From NCBI GenBank assembly GCA_964517065.1, contig CAZFBK010000001.1:46887-110886 (forward strand): a stretch of 64,000 nt of DNA, written 5' to 3'. This stretch comes from CAYYYA01 sp964517065 (GTDB lineage: Bacteria; Patescibacteriota; Patescibacteriia; UBA1558; 2-01-FULL-52-15). The translations under genes were made by a program, and so were the position numbers. Shown one piece after another: positions 42,921-50,855 of the stretch (the stretch's first letter is position 1; the number at the start of each line of letters is the position of its first letter). The notes beneath the pieces were generated by a model. It saw only the letters and a program-made list of their open reading frames with translations. It did no database searches and was not told where the DNA came from.

Positions 42921-44763
42921 GTTGCCACTGAAAAATCACAAACTCTGGTCGTGGCTGCTCATCGCGGTAGCCAGTGTTGTTTTACTCTGCTTACTTCTCC
43001 TGATCACCGCCTGGCTGTTGCAGTTAACCTATCGTGATCGCTTCTGGCCTAGTATCCATGTCGCCAACGTCAAACTAGGCGGTTTGGAATATCGCCTCGG
43101 ATCAGAACAACTCCAGCAAAAAATTGATAGCGTCAATAATCACGGCTTCGTCTATACCAGTGACGTCAAAACTATCAAAATCTACCCAACTACCGTAGCA
43201 CCAGGTGATCCTGATGTCTCGCATCAGCTTGTTAGCTGGCATACCCAGCAGGCACTAGATCAGGCTTGGGCTGTGGGCAAAAGCTCTAATCCTCTTGTGA
43301 CTATTCGCGATGCCTTTGGTTTGATCACCGGACGTTCCTTTGACGTGCCCTATGATTGGAATCAAGGAGAATTCATGTCCGCTTTGCGCGACAGCTTCAG
43401 CGGTACCGTGACGGAGAAAAAAGAAGCAACTCTTGTCTTCGATCAAGGTCAACCGACTATCACCAGTGAAGCTACCGGAGTCACCTTTAGTTTCGATCAA
43501 GCTTTGAAACAAACAGCCGATCAGATTGGCCAACTTGATACGCGTGAGATTCGTCTAGAGAAAAAAATTGAACAACCTTCCATGACTCGAGCGAAGCTGT
43601 TGCCCCTGTTACCGCAAGTCACTACTGCCCTAAACTTTTCTGAATACGCTCTAACGAATGACAAAAGTCGCTACCTGATCACCCCGACAGTACTCCGACG
43701 TTGGTTGACCTTCCTGCCGGATGATCACGGACAACCGTATCTCACTACCAGTTTAGCTAATATGGATGAGTGGCTCGGAGCAATCCGTACGGAAGTGGAG
43801 AAGCCAGCTCAAAACGCCAAATTCGCCATTAATAATGGTAAAGTCACAGAATTTCAGGCTAACCAAGATGGCATCAGTATTGATACTGATCAACTGCAAA
43901 AAAACCTCACACAGAATCTCCCCTTCCATCAGGACGTAACGTTGCCAATCAAGACAGAAAAGGCGCAAAACACTGTTTCGCAAGCCAATGATTTAGGGAT
44001 CACTACACTCCTCGGCACAGGTACGTCTGATTTCTCCGGAAGTCCGAAGAATCGTAGACACAATATCCAAGTGGGAGCAGCCGCAGTCAACGGATCTCTG
44101 GTAGCACCGGGGGAAGAATTTTCTTTATTAAAAACTCTCGGCACCATTGATGGTACTACGGGCTATCTTCAGGAACTAGTGATCAAAGGTGACAAGACAA
44201 CGCCAGAGTATGGAGGAGGCTTATGCCAGATCGGGACTACTACCTTCCGCGCTACCATGGCCGCTGGTCTGCCGGTGACTGAACGGCGCAATCACTCCTA
44301 TCGAGTACGGTATTATGAACCGGCTGGTACTGATGCTACCATCTATGATCCCGCTCCTGATTATAAATTCAAAAACGACACCGGCCACTACATCCTGATC
44401 CAAACCCGAGTAGATGACGAGCACAGTAAATTATATTTCGATGTTTGGGGTACTCCGGATGGACGCAGTATCACCCAAACAGAGCCGGAAATCTACAACA
44501 TCGTATCACCAGGACCTGGCAAACTGATCGAAACGTTGGATCTGCCGGTCGGTACCAAAAAATGCACCGAGGTAGCCCACAGCGGCGCTGATGCCAAATT
44601 CGACTACACCATCAAATACGCCGATGGCAACGTCGATGCCACCACCTTCAAGAGCCACTATGTGCCCTGGCAAGAAGTCTGTCTCATCGGTGTCGATCAT
44701 CTCAGTGCCACCACCACACCAGCAGGACCTGATGGCGGCGTGATTATTAATTCTCTCAATTAA
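42901..44763 (+). CDS. VanW-family membrane-anchored cell-wall protein
   Basis: A 620-residue protein. A transmembrane helix lies at residues 15-39. Residues 45-370 contain two copies of a peptidoglycan-binding-4-like domain. The VanW domain spans about 380-515 (DFSGSPKNRRHNIQVGAAAVN, GEEFSLLKTLG, EYGGGLCQIGTTTFRA, RRNHSYRVRYYEPAGTDAT). A C-terminal beta region of about 100 residues has a Cys pair. VanW proteins are exported and linked to peptidoglycan, with unclear biochemistry. The start overlaps the small gene by 20 bp. Confidence 0.9.
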   Translation: MNSLTNRLPLKNHKLWSWLLIAVASVVLLCLLLLITAWLLQLTYRDRFWPSIHVANVKLGGLEYRLGSEQLQQKIDSVNNHGFVYTSDVKTIKIYPTTVAPGDPDVSHQLVSWHTQQALDQAWAVGKSSNPLVTIRDAFGLITGRSFDVPYDWNQGEFMSALRDSFSGTVTEKKEATLVFDQGQPTITSEATGVTFSFDQALKQTADQIGQLDTREIRLEKKIEQPSMTRAKLLPLLPQVTTALNFSEYALTNDKSRYLITPTVLRRWLTFLPDDHGQPYLTTSLANMDEWLGAIRTEVEKPAQNAKFAINNGKVTEFQANQDGISIDTDQLQKNLTQNLPFHQDVTLPIKTEKAQNTVSQANDLGITTLLGTGTSDFSGSPKNRRHNIQVGAAAVNGSLVAPGEEFSLLKTLGTIDGTTGYLQELVIKGDKTTPEYGGGLCQIGTTTFRATMAAGLPVTERRNHSYRVRYYEPAGTDATIYDPAPDYKFKNDTGHYILIQTRVDDEHSKLYFDVWGTPDGRSITQTEPEIYNIVSPGPGKLIETLDLPVGTKKCTEVAHSGADAKFDYTIKYADGNVDATTFKSHYVPWQEVCLIGVDHLSATTTPAGPDGGVIINSLN

Positions 44764-44783
44764 CCCTGCTACGAAGTTAATCT

Positions 44784-45458
44784 ATGATTGTCTGGAGTAA
44801 AATAATATTTGGTTTCAGTCTATCCATTTTCATTTCTATCATCATTCTTACTATTGGTGAATCCATACCTCGAACAGTAGCTTTGGTATTAGCTGGTCTA
44901 TTGATCGTCATCATGATCTCGATTAAATTTATCTTCTTGAGCAAAATAATGCAGTCAGCGTTCTTCTATAAATCATTATCAAATCAAACTTGGGATTATA
45001 CTCAAAGAAAATTTCTCAAAACCCAACCCGCCGATCCCGTAGCTGATCAACAATTCGCAACTGCCAAGAATGAGTCTATCGATCAGCAACGTAAATTTGA
45101 CGTAATAAGAAATTTATTGGGAGTTATCATTGCCTTACCTACGATTGCTCTCTTCATTATTACCTTGCCTGATTATAAGTATCGACTTCAAAATGCTTCA
45201 CTAGACAATTCTAGTAGCGGTTATTTGATCATATTTGTGCCTCTGCTAATTATTGGAGTAGTGTTGCTTAAGGTTATTTCCTATAAGGCCTTCAAAGTTC
45301 GCTGGCAACCCGGTAAAATAGCTCTAGAAAATCGTGGTGACGAAAAAGAACAACTGGCAATTGACTATCGCAAAATGCCCCTTTGGCTTCAGGTGACGAT
45401 CTGGCTCATCATGATTGGGCTCATGATTATCTCGATTAGTCTCAAAATGACACGATAA
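44784..45458 (+). CDS. Polytopic membrane protein, unknown
   Basis: A 224-residue protein with about five hydrophobic segments (about 5-25, 32-55, 108-128, 145-168, 200-222). A soluble charged loop (75-105) lies between helices 2 and 3, and a second loop before the last helix. I recognise no family. It follows the VanW gene by 20 bp and may belong to the same operon. Confidence 0.68.
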   Translation: MIVWSKIIFGFSLSIFISIIILTIGESIPRTVALVLAGLLIVIMISIKFIFLSKIMQSAFFYKSLSNQTWDYTQRKFLKTQPADPVADQQFATAKNESIDQQRKFDVIRNLLGVIIALPTIALFIITLPDYKYRLQNASLDNSSSGYLIIFVPLLIIGVVLLKVISYKAFKVRWQPGKIALENRGDEKEQLAIDYRKMPLWLQVTIWLIMIGLMIISISLKMTR

Positions 45459-45533
45459 CCATCGGACTCCAGATGGCACACCGCCGGTTGTAAATTCGTT
45501 TAATTAACCCCTAGCTAACTTAATCACAACAGT

Positions 45534-45562
45534 TTGACAACAGTCTGATACTAACCTAGTAT
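45534..45562 (+). promoter_or_regulatory. Promoter of 45624-46157
   Basis: Perfect TTGACA (45534-45539), 17 bp and TAGTAT (45557-45562). The leader is about 55 nt. The same -35, spacing and -10 are used by the candidate 6S-like RNA at 48695-48723. Confidence 0.78.
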
Positions 45563-45623
45563 AAGGCTGTTTTCGTTCGTTCGGTGCGACACAAACTCAC
45601 CTACAACCAATAAGGAGAGCGCC

Positions 45624-46157
45624 ATGTCCGATAAAGCGGTGGCTATTGACCGCAGTATCATTGAAAAACAGGCTCTAATACGCTTCTGTCTCAACCAGTC
45701 GGGAGATTCTCCGTTTGATAACGTCAGGGCAGCCGTTCGCATCGTCACGGTATCTCCGCAGCGCACCTTTATTCAGGTCCGCTACAGTTCTCTCAGCCCC
45801 TTCATGGCTCAGGGAGGAGAAGATCTTCATCTAGAAACCACCAGACAAGTTGCTGTGAAGACAAGACAGTGGTTTGAGGGCGATGACTGGAGCATCGCAT
45901 TCAAAGCGTACCCGCTTATGAAAGAGAACTTAGCCTTACCGTGGCTAGGTATATATGAGCCATATTTTAGCGCCACTAAAAAAATCAACCCCCAACATCA
46001 TCTGGCTATGCTGTACCTTACCCGGGTACACACCTTACTTCTGGCAACTGTCGCCGATATTCCCGCCAACTTGAAGGTAAGGCGCCAAGATGTTGCTACG
46101 GTCGCAGAGAGATTTCAGGCGTTCATGACGGCAACGCTGCAGAGCTATCAACCGTAG
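45624..46157 (+). CDS. Orphan protein with strong ribosome site
   Basis: A 177-residue soluble protein preceded by AAGGAGAG five bases before the ATG. It opens SDKAVAIDRSIIEKQALIRF, has a central beta-rich part (VRIVTVSPQRTFIQVRYSSLS) and a helical C-terminal half. No domain is recognised. It stands alone between its own promoter and a perfect terminator, on the strand of its neighbours but not coupled to them. Composition is more G+C-rich than the flanking membrane-protein gene. Confidence 0.68.
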   Translation: MSDKAVAIDRSIIEKQALIRFCLNQSGDSPFDNVRAAVRIVTVSPQRTFIQVRYSSLSPFMAQGGEDLHLETTRQVAVKTRQWFEGDDWSIAFKAYPLMKENLALPWLGIYEPYFSATKKINPQHHLAMLYLTRVHTLLLATVADIPANLKVRRQDVATVAERFQAFMTATLQSYQP

Positions 46158-46181
46158 CTCGTCGCGCTGCCATCTCCACAC

Positions 46182-46218
46182 TGCCCCCGACCACCACTGG
46201 TCGGGGGCTCCGTTTTTT
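46182..46218 (+). terminator. Terminator of 45624-46157
   Basis: A perfect 11-bp stem (gcccccgacca / tggtcgggggc) with a four-base loop, followed by a T-run (46211-46218). Confidence 0.92.
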
Positions 46219-46318
46219 ATCAGCGCTGAAAATGCAAGCTTCTATCTATATCCGTTGGTCTACGATGAGCAAGGTATTCTTCATACCTCATACGTCCTAC
46301 CTAATACTTTTCTGGTAC

Positions 46319-46347
46319 TTTACACTTAAGACTTTCAACTTTATACT
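46319..46347 (+). promoter_or_regulatory. Leaderless-type promoter of the DUF3179 gene
   Basis: TTTACA (46319-46324), 17 bp and TATACT (46342-46347). The ATG at 46354 is 6 nt downstream. Confidence 0.6.
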
Positions 46348-46353
46348 ACTCCC

Positions 46354-47364
46354 ATGGAAACCTCCCACGCCAAACGCACCATCATCCTCATTGTCAGCTT
46401 ATTTGTCGCACTGATCCTGCTGGCTATTGCCTGGGAAGTGAAAAAATACGCCAATAGTCTACCACCCCCTATTCCCAACTATCAGGTCAACAGGGTAACA
46501 ATAACCGACCAGACTGATGGTGCAAAAATATTGCCAAGCGAACTCATCCCTGCCTGCCAAGGTCAGGATTGTATCGCTTCACTTGATCATCCGCAGTTCG
46601 AAACAGCCACCTCAGTCAGTACTTGGCTCAATGATGATGACCGTGTTTTTGGCCTATCTTATAATGGTGTCGTGCGTGCCTATCCGGAGAGAATCATCGC
46701 CTGGCATCTGGTCATCAATGATCAGATCAAAAATCAACCCATCATCGTCACCTATAGTCCTCTGACGGGTAGCGCGTCAGCCTATAAACCACTTGTAAAT
46801 AGCATTAATACTCAATTCGGTGTCTCCGGTCTGGTGCGCGAAAGCGGCATCATACTCTATGATCGCTTGCAGGGAAATCTCTGGGAACAGCTGACTGGTC
46901 AGGCTATACTCGGTGCAGCTGCGCAAGCCAACGAGACACTCACTCCTCTGCCGGTCAGCCTGACTACATGGAAACTATGGAAAGAAGCGCATCCTGACAC
47001 CGAGGTGTTAAGTAAAATTACAGGCTACAAAGGATCATACGCCAAAACTCCTTATGACACCTATCTCGACACTGATAAGCTACTCTTGCAGGCAACATCA
47101 ACCAATAAAACTCTACCAAATAAAACCTTAGTCTACGGCTTAGAGCTGGGAGGTACCAGCAAAGCCTATCCGGTCACAAGTCTGAAAACAACAGCTATCA
47201 CCGATCGTATCGGCAGTGATACTATTACTATCCAACGACAAGCAGACGGCCTAGTGACCGCAGTCAATACCAAAACCAATGAACCAATTCGCGTCACACC
47301 GGTGTATTGGTTTGCTTGGTCGTATTTCCACCCCGAGACAACTATTTATTCAACCAAGCGTTAA
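46354..47364 (+). CDS. DUF3179 domain-containing membrane-anchored protein
   Basis: A 336-residue protein with an N-terminal transmembrane helix (residues 8-27). The DUF3179 domain fills residues 60-330: DDDRVFGLSYNGVVRAYPERIIAWHLVIND, given here in parts, then PIIVTYSPLTGSASAY and the late TPVYWFAWSYFHPETTIY. The family is secreted or anchored and of unknown activity, usually in bacteria and archaea with envelope proteins nearby. It uses a leaderless-type promoter. The next gene, encoding a cupredoxin lipoprotein, has an identical pair of promoter boxes. Confidence 0.88.
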   Translation: METSHAKRTIILIVSLFVALILLAIAWEVKKYANSLPPPIPNYQVNRVTITDQTDGAKILPSELIPACQGQDCIASLDHPQFETATSVSTWLNDDDRVFGLSYNGVVRAYPERIIAWHLVINDQIKNQPIIVTYSPLTGSASAYKPLVNSINTQFGVSGLVRESGIILYDRLQGNLWEQLTGQAILGAAAQANETLTPLPVSLTTWKLWKEAHPDTEVLSKITGYKGSYAKTPYDTYLDTDKLLLQATSTNKTLPNKTLVYGLELGGTSKAYPVTSLKTTAITDRIGSDTITIQRQADGLVTAVNTKTNEPIRVTPVYWFAWSYFHPETTIYSTKR

Positions 47365-47439
47365 CTACTGCTTTTTTCTATCATCAGTCTTAAAGATAAC
47401 GTGAAAACAAAAATAAGAAACCTGCCCTGACTTCTTCAA

Positions 47440-47475
47440 ACTGCTAGCTTCCAACTCCAAACTTCTAGCTTCTAA
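47440..47475. repeat. Word-like spacer repeat (cttccaactccaaacttc)
   Basis: The 18-nt word at 47448-47465 is the exact reverse complement of 61948-61965 inside smc. It is flanked by further ctagcttc and ttctaac words. Confidence 0.6.
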
Positions 47476-47494
47476 CCAACACTACAGCCTGTAG

Positions 47495-47523
47495 TTTACA
47501 ATCAGCCTCAGAAGCTCTATACT
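47495..47523 (+). promoter_or_regulatory. Promoter of the cupredoxin gene
   Basis: TTTACA (47495-47500), 17 bp, TATACT (47518-47523). Both boxes equal those before 46354, but here the leader is about 25 nt. Confidence 0.6.
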
Positions 47524-47553
47524 ACTGCTATCTATCATTAACTATCCACAATC

Positions 47554-48336
47554 ATGCGAACCCTATCCGCACGTCTCCCTCTGGCTATCTTCGGAGTACT
47601 CCTCCTTGGAGGCTGCAACCTCTTTAGTTCACCGGCACCAAAGCCAATAGCCCCAGAGCCAACTCCTGTAGTCCAACCCGCCAGCGTCACCGTCACCGGA
47701 CAAGATGTCATTGATAATGTCGTAACCGTGGCCAGCGTGGTCTCCAAAGGTCCGGGTTGGATGACGATCCATGCCGATCTCGATGGTGCTCCTGGTGCTG
47801 TCATTGGCTACACGCCAGTTATGAATGGCGAGAATACTAATGTCAAAGTAACCATCGATCCAGCCAAAGCTACACCAACAATGTACGCTATGCTCCATAT
47901 CGACTCTGGTATCCTCGGTACCTACGAATTCCCTGGTGCTGACGTCCCCGCCAAAGATGATGCCGGCATGATGATCTCCCCTAGCTTCATGATGACCAAT
48001 GCAACTATCAGCACCTCCACAGCTACCAGCACTACCAAGACAACTACTCCTGTCAAACCAGCTACCAAAACTTTCAATGTCAAAGGTTTAAATTTCAGCT
48101 TCGACACGAAAGAAATCAAGGTGAATAAAGGTGATACCGTAGTGATCAAATTCACCAACACCGAAGGTTTCCATGATTGGGTGATCGATGAATTCAATGC
48201 CCGAACCAAACAAATCGGCGAAGGCAAATCAGAAACCATAACCTTCGTGGCTGATAAAGCTGGCACCTTTGAGTATTACTGCAGTGTCGGCAAACACCGC
48301 GCTATGGGGATGAAGGGAAACCTTATCGTTCAATAG
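47554..48336 (+). CDS. Cupredoxin-domain lipoprotein
   Basis: A 260-residue protein. Signal and lipobox are at residues 1-24 (LLLGGC), so it is probably a lipoprotein. Residues 45-150 form a beta domain like DUF7282 (VTVASVVSKGPGWMTIHADL, TPTMYAMLHIDSG). A Thr-rich linker follows, and residues 170-260 are a plastocyanin-like cupredoxin. Type-1 copper ligands are visible: His in GFHDWV, then C-x4-H-x2-M in YYCSVGKHRAMGM. It likely carries electrons or binds copper outside the membrane. No oxidase is in the window. Confidence 0.9.
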   Translation: MRTLSARLPLAIFGVLLLGGCNLFSSPAPKPIAPEPTPVVQPASVTVTGQDVIDNVVTVASVVSKGPGWMTIHADLDGAPGAVIGYTPVMNGENTNVKVTIDPAKATPTMYAMLHIDSGILGTYEFPGADVPAKDDAGMMISPSFMMTNATISTSTATSTTKTTTPVKPATKTFNVKGLNFSFDTKEIKVNKGDTVVIKFTNTEGFHDWVIDEFNARTKQIGEGKSETITFVADKAGTFEYYCSVGKHRAMGMKGNLIVQ

Positions 48337-48345
48337 AATACCACC

Positions 48346-48386
48346 CAAACAAAAAACCGCCCAGTATCTGGTCGGTTTTTTGTTTG
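48346..48386 (+). terminator. Terminator of the cupredoxin gene
   Basis: The arms caaacaaaaaaccg and cggttttttgtttg pair over a loop with cc/gg; the T-run is inside the right arm. Confidence 0.85.
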
Positions 48387-48387
48387 T

Positions 48388-48540
48388 AAAATAATCAATA
48401 TTCAATGATCAAATTTCAAACAATAATCAATCATTAATATCAAATATTCAAACATCTACCGCAGTATGCGTTTCGATATTTGAACTTTTATATTTGATAT
48501 TGTTTAGTATTTAGTGCTTGGTTATTCGTTATTGATTTTT
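48388..48540. repeat. AT-rich word-like spacer
   Basis: It holds repeated aatcaat, tcaaata and tttgatatt words arranged as long imperfect inverted repeats. I see no gene in it. Confidence 0.5.
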
Positions 48541-48554
48541 TATTTTCCGAAGGA

Positions 48555-48690
48555 AAATAAAAAATCCCCAACAAACTGCACCCAAGAAAACTTGTCATAG
48601 TAGTTTTCCAGCCTGAGCCGGAAAAAAACTAGAGACAAGTCCCCATGCTTGTCGTGGATGCAGATTGTTAGGGACGTCCCATGTGGGATT
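48555..48690 (-). ncRNA. Candidate structured RNA, 6S-like
   Basis: On the minus strand, 48674-48656 pairs with 48583-48565 (19 positions, 15 Watson-Crick plus mostly G-U). An inner stem 48640-48634 / 48596-48590 closes an A/T-rich hairpin with the loop near 48610-48619. Between them is an asymmetric bubble of 15 and 6 nt. The transcript starts after a strong promoter and ends in a T-run (48564-48554). A long rod with a central bubble and own promoter is the 6S RNA layout, but the length of about 135 nt is short. No conserved 6S sequence was tested. Confidence 0.5.
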
Positions 48691-48694
48691 TACT

Positions 48695-48723
48695 ATACTA
48701 GCATAGGCATAGGTTCCTGTCAA
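48695..48723 (-). promoter_or_regulatory. Promoter of the candidate RNA
   Basis: On the minus strand, perfect TTGACA (48718-48723), 17 bp and TAGTAT (48695-48700). No open reading frame follows it on that strand. Confidence 0.75.
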
Positions 48724-48895
48724 TAGCCGGCAAAGACCCGATTTATCCCCATTTTATGCACCGTTCCTTGACTAATCAGGCACTATTGTATATGATTGTC
48801 CCATCATTTAGGCGGTTGAAATATCACCTACAGTGTTCGGGCAATCCAGAGGATCGCCCCTACCAACTACTAACTACCAACTACTAACTACCCCT

Positions 48896-49156
48896 ATGGG
48901 ACTACCAGGAAAAAGACGTACTACCTCCTCGGGCCGCCGACGCGCTGCCCACTTCGCACTGACGAAGCCTGCTATTATGAGCTGTCAGAAATGTGGCAAG
49001 CCAAAAAAACCGCACTATGCTTGTCGCTTCTGCGGCTACTACCGTGGCACTGAGGTTGTAAATACGCTCCACCGTGCAACCAAACGTACTACTCGGAACG
49101 CTCAGCGTTCCACGCAGGCTAAGCGTGCGACAAAGAATACCAACGCCGCTAAATAA
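48896..49156 (+). CDS. rpmF: 50S ribosomal protein L32
   Basis: An 86-residue L32 starting MGLPGKRRTTSSGRRRAAH at ATG 48896. The zinc ribbon is CQKCGKPKKPHYACRFCGYY. The Ser/Thr/Arg/Lys-rich tail of about 25 residues is longer than usual. L32 is a large-subunit protein near the exit of the peptidyl-transferase region. The ATG follows ctaccaactactaac words and lacks a Shine-Dalgarno. It precedes nusB and rnc, a sensible translation/RNA-processing group. Confidence 0.94.
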   Translation: MGLPGKRRTTSSGRRRAAHFALTKPAIMSCQKCGKPKKPHYACRFCGYYRGTEVVNTLHRATKRTTRNAQRSTQAKRATKNTNAAK

Positions 49157-49196
49157 GGGCGTTGTCTTTGTAATTTTGTTCTTTCAGTATTAAATT

Positions 49197-50081
49197 ATGG
49201 CCAACAGACATTTAGCTCGTACCTTAACCTTACAAAGTTTATTCGAATGGGATTTCTACCAGGGCAAGGTTGAAATTGCCGAAGTTTTGGAAAACAATCG
49301 CAAAGAGTTCGCGCCAGAATTCGAAGATCAAGGCTTCAGTCTCCGCCTACTGGAAGAAGTCATTGATAACCACCTTATTATAGACAAACTGATTGCCAAA
49401 TTCGCGCCCGAGTGGCCACTCGATCAGATCACCCTCGTCGATCGCAATGTGTTGCGCATCGGCATCTATGAACTAAAATTTGATAATACTATCCCGCCGA
49501 AAGTAGCCATCAATGAAGCTATCGAATTAGCTAAAACCTATGGTGGCGGTTCTTCCGGTAAATTTGTTAATGGCGTGCTGGGCAGTATTTATAAAGAAAT
49601 GGTTAAGCGCGGAGAGAAACAAAGCTTAGTCAGCCAAGGCATCAAAGAAGAATCCAGCGGTGGCATCGTCTATCGCCGTGAAGGCGCGGAATACAAATTT
49701 GTCCTGATCATGGACGCCTATGGCAAATGGACTTTCCCCAAAGGCCACGTTGATCAAGGTGAGCGACCGGCTCAGGCTGCAGCGCGCGAGATCCGCGAAG
49801 AATTAGGCTTGGTTAATTTAGATGAGATTGATTATCTCGGTGATATCCAATTAAAAGTACACAAACCAGAGCAGGCTGCCTTCCGCAAATTAGTTCACAT
49901 CTATTTATTTGAAACTACGGATACCGAGCTGCATATTCCCCAAGTTGCCGAGCTTAAAGATGGCAAATGGTTCTCAGCCGAAGAAGCTGTCGAGGCTATC
50001 GGCTATGAAGAAACTCGAGCTATATTTCAACAAGTCGTACAACGATTACACAATCCCAATGAAGGACAGCAATCAGCTTGA
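49197..50081 (+). CDS. nusB: NusB antitermination factor fused to a Nudix hydrolase
   Basis: A 294-residue two-domain protein. Residues 1-140 are NusB: NRHLARTLTLQSLFEWDF, DQITLVDRNVLRIGIYEL, and the closing KVAINEAIELAKTYGGG with KFVNGVLGSI. Residues 153-285 are a Nudix hydrolase with the full box GHVDQGERPAQAAAREIREEL preceded by KWTFPK (the box is exactly GX5EX7REUXEEXGU). NusB aids transcription of rRNA; the Nudix substrate is unknown, possibly a nucleotide or dinucleoside polyphosphate. No frameshift lies between domains. The end overlaps rnc by 23 bp. Confidence 0.93.
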   Translation: MANRHLARTLTLQSLFEWDFYQGKVEIAEVLENNRKEFAPEFEDQGFSLRLLEEVIDNHLIIDKLIAKFAPEWPLDQITLVDRNVLRIGIYELKFDNTIPPKVAINEAIELAKTYGGGSSGKFVNGVLGSIYKEMVKRGEKQSLVSQGIKEESSGGIVYRREGAEYKFVLIMDAYGKWTFPKGHVDQGERPAQAAAREIREELGLVNLDEIDYLGDIQLKVHKPEQAAFRKLVHIYLFETTDTELHIPQVAELKDGKWFSAEEAVEAIGYEETRAIFQQVVQRLHNPNEGQQSA

Positions 50082-50748
50082 GACCAGCCTCGGGCTTAAA
50101 TTCAAAAATAAAGATCTCCTCCGTAGCGCACTGACGCATCGGTCGTATTTGAACGAGCACAAAAATCTCGGCATTGATCATAATGAACGCCTAGAATTCC
50201 TCGGTGATGCTGTCTTGGAATTAATCGTGACGGAATTTCTCTTTCTCAACTATCCCAACCCAGAAGGCGAGCTGACCAACTGGCGATCAAGCCTCGTCAA
50301 CGCCAATACGCTCGGTGATCTGGCTGAAGAGCTCGGTATCTATCCCTATCTCTATCTCAGCCGTGGCGAAGCTAAAGATGATAACGCCAAAGCGCGCAAA
50401 TATATCCTTGCTAATGCTATGGAAGCTCTCATCGGAGCTATCTATCTGGATCAGGGATTAGCCAAGACGGAGAAATTTATCACCGATACGGTACTGGTTA
50501 AACTCGATCATATCTTGAAAAAGCATTTATATATTGATCCCAAGAGTAAATTCCAAGAAAAATCACAAGAACTCTACGGCACGACTCCCCACTACAAAGT
50601 CATGACCGAGACAGGACCGGATCATCACAAACGGTTTGTCGTTGGTCTCTATATTGATAAAGAATTAATTGCTGAAGGCGAAGGTTTCTCCAAGCAGGAA
50701 GCGCAGATTACGGCTGCGGCTGAGGGACTGAAGCAGAAACGGTGGTAA
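50059..50748 (+). CDS. rnc: Ribonuclease III
   Basis: A 229-residue RNase III starting MKDSNQLETSLGL at ATG 50059, inside the end of the NusB-Nudix gene; the open frame extends upstream only through an out-of-frame copy of that gene. The catalytic signature HNERLEFLGDAVLE is at about residues 36-49. The second acidic site is NAMEALIGAIYLDQG. The dsRNA-binding domain fills residues 155-229 (KSKFQEKSQELYGTTPHYK to ITAAAEGLKQK). It processes rRNA and other double-stranded RNA. Confidence 0.95.
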   Translation: MKDSNQLETSLGLKFKNKDLLRSALTHRSYLNEHKNLGIDHNERLEFLGDAVLELIVTEFLFLNYPNPEGELTNWRSSLVNANTLGDLAEELGIYPYLYLSRGEAKDDNAKARKYILANAMEALIGAIYLDQGLAKTEKFITDTVLVKLDHILKKHLYIDPKSKFQEKSQELYGTTPHYKVMTETGPDHHKRFVVGLYIDKELIAEGEGFSKQEAQITAAAEGLKQKRW

Positions 50749-50787
50749 GTTAGTTACCACGGAGTCAGTAGATATCCACGGTCGTAA

Positions 50788-50831
50788 GGGTGGGTTTGAA
50801 ACCCACCCCGACGGGACAGCGACGCTGTCCC
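50788..50831. repeat. Two adjacent perfect palindromes
   Basis: gggtgggttt-gaaacccaccc (50788-50808) and gggacagcgacgctgtccc (50813-50831) are dispersed-repeat-like hairpins downstream of rnc. Either could slow or end transcription, but no T-run follows. Confidence 0.7.
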
Positions 50832-50855
50832 TCAGCCGCTCAATAAAAATAAACT

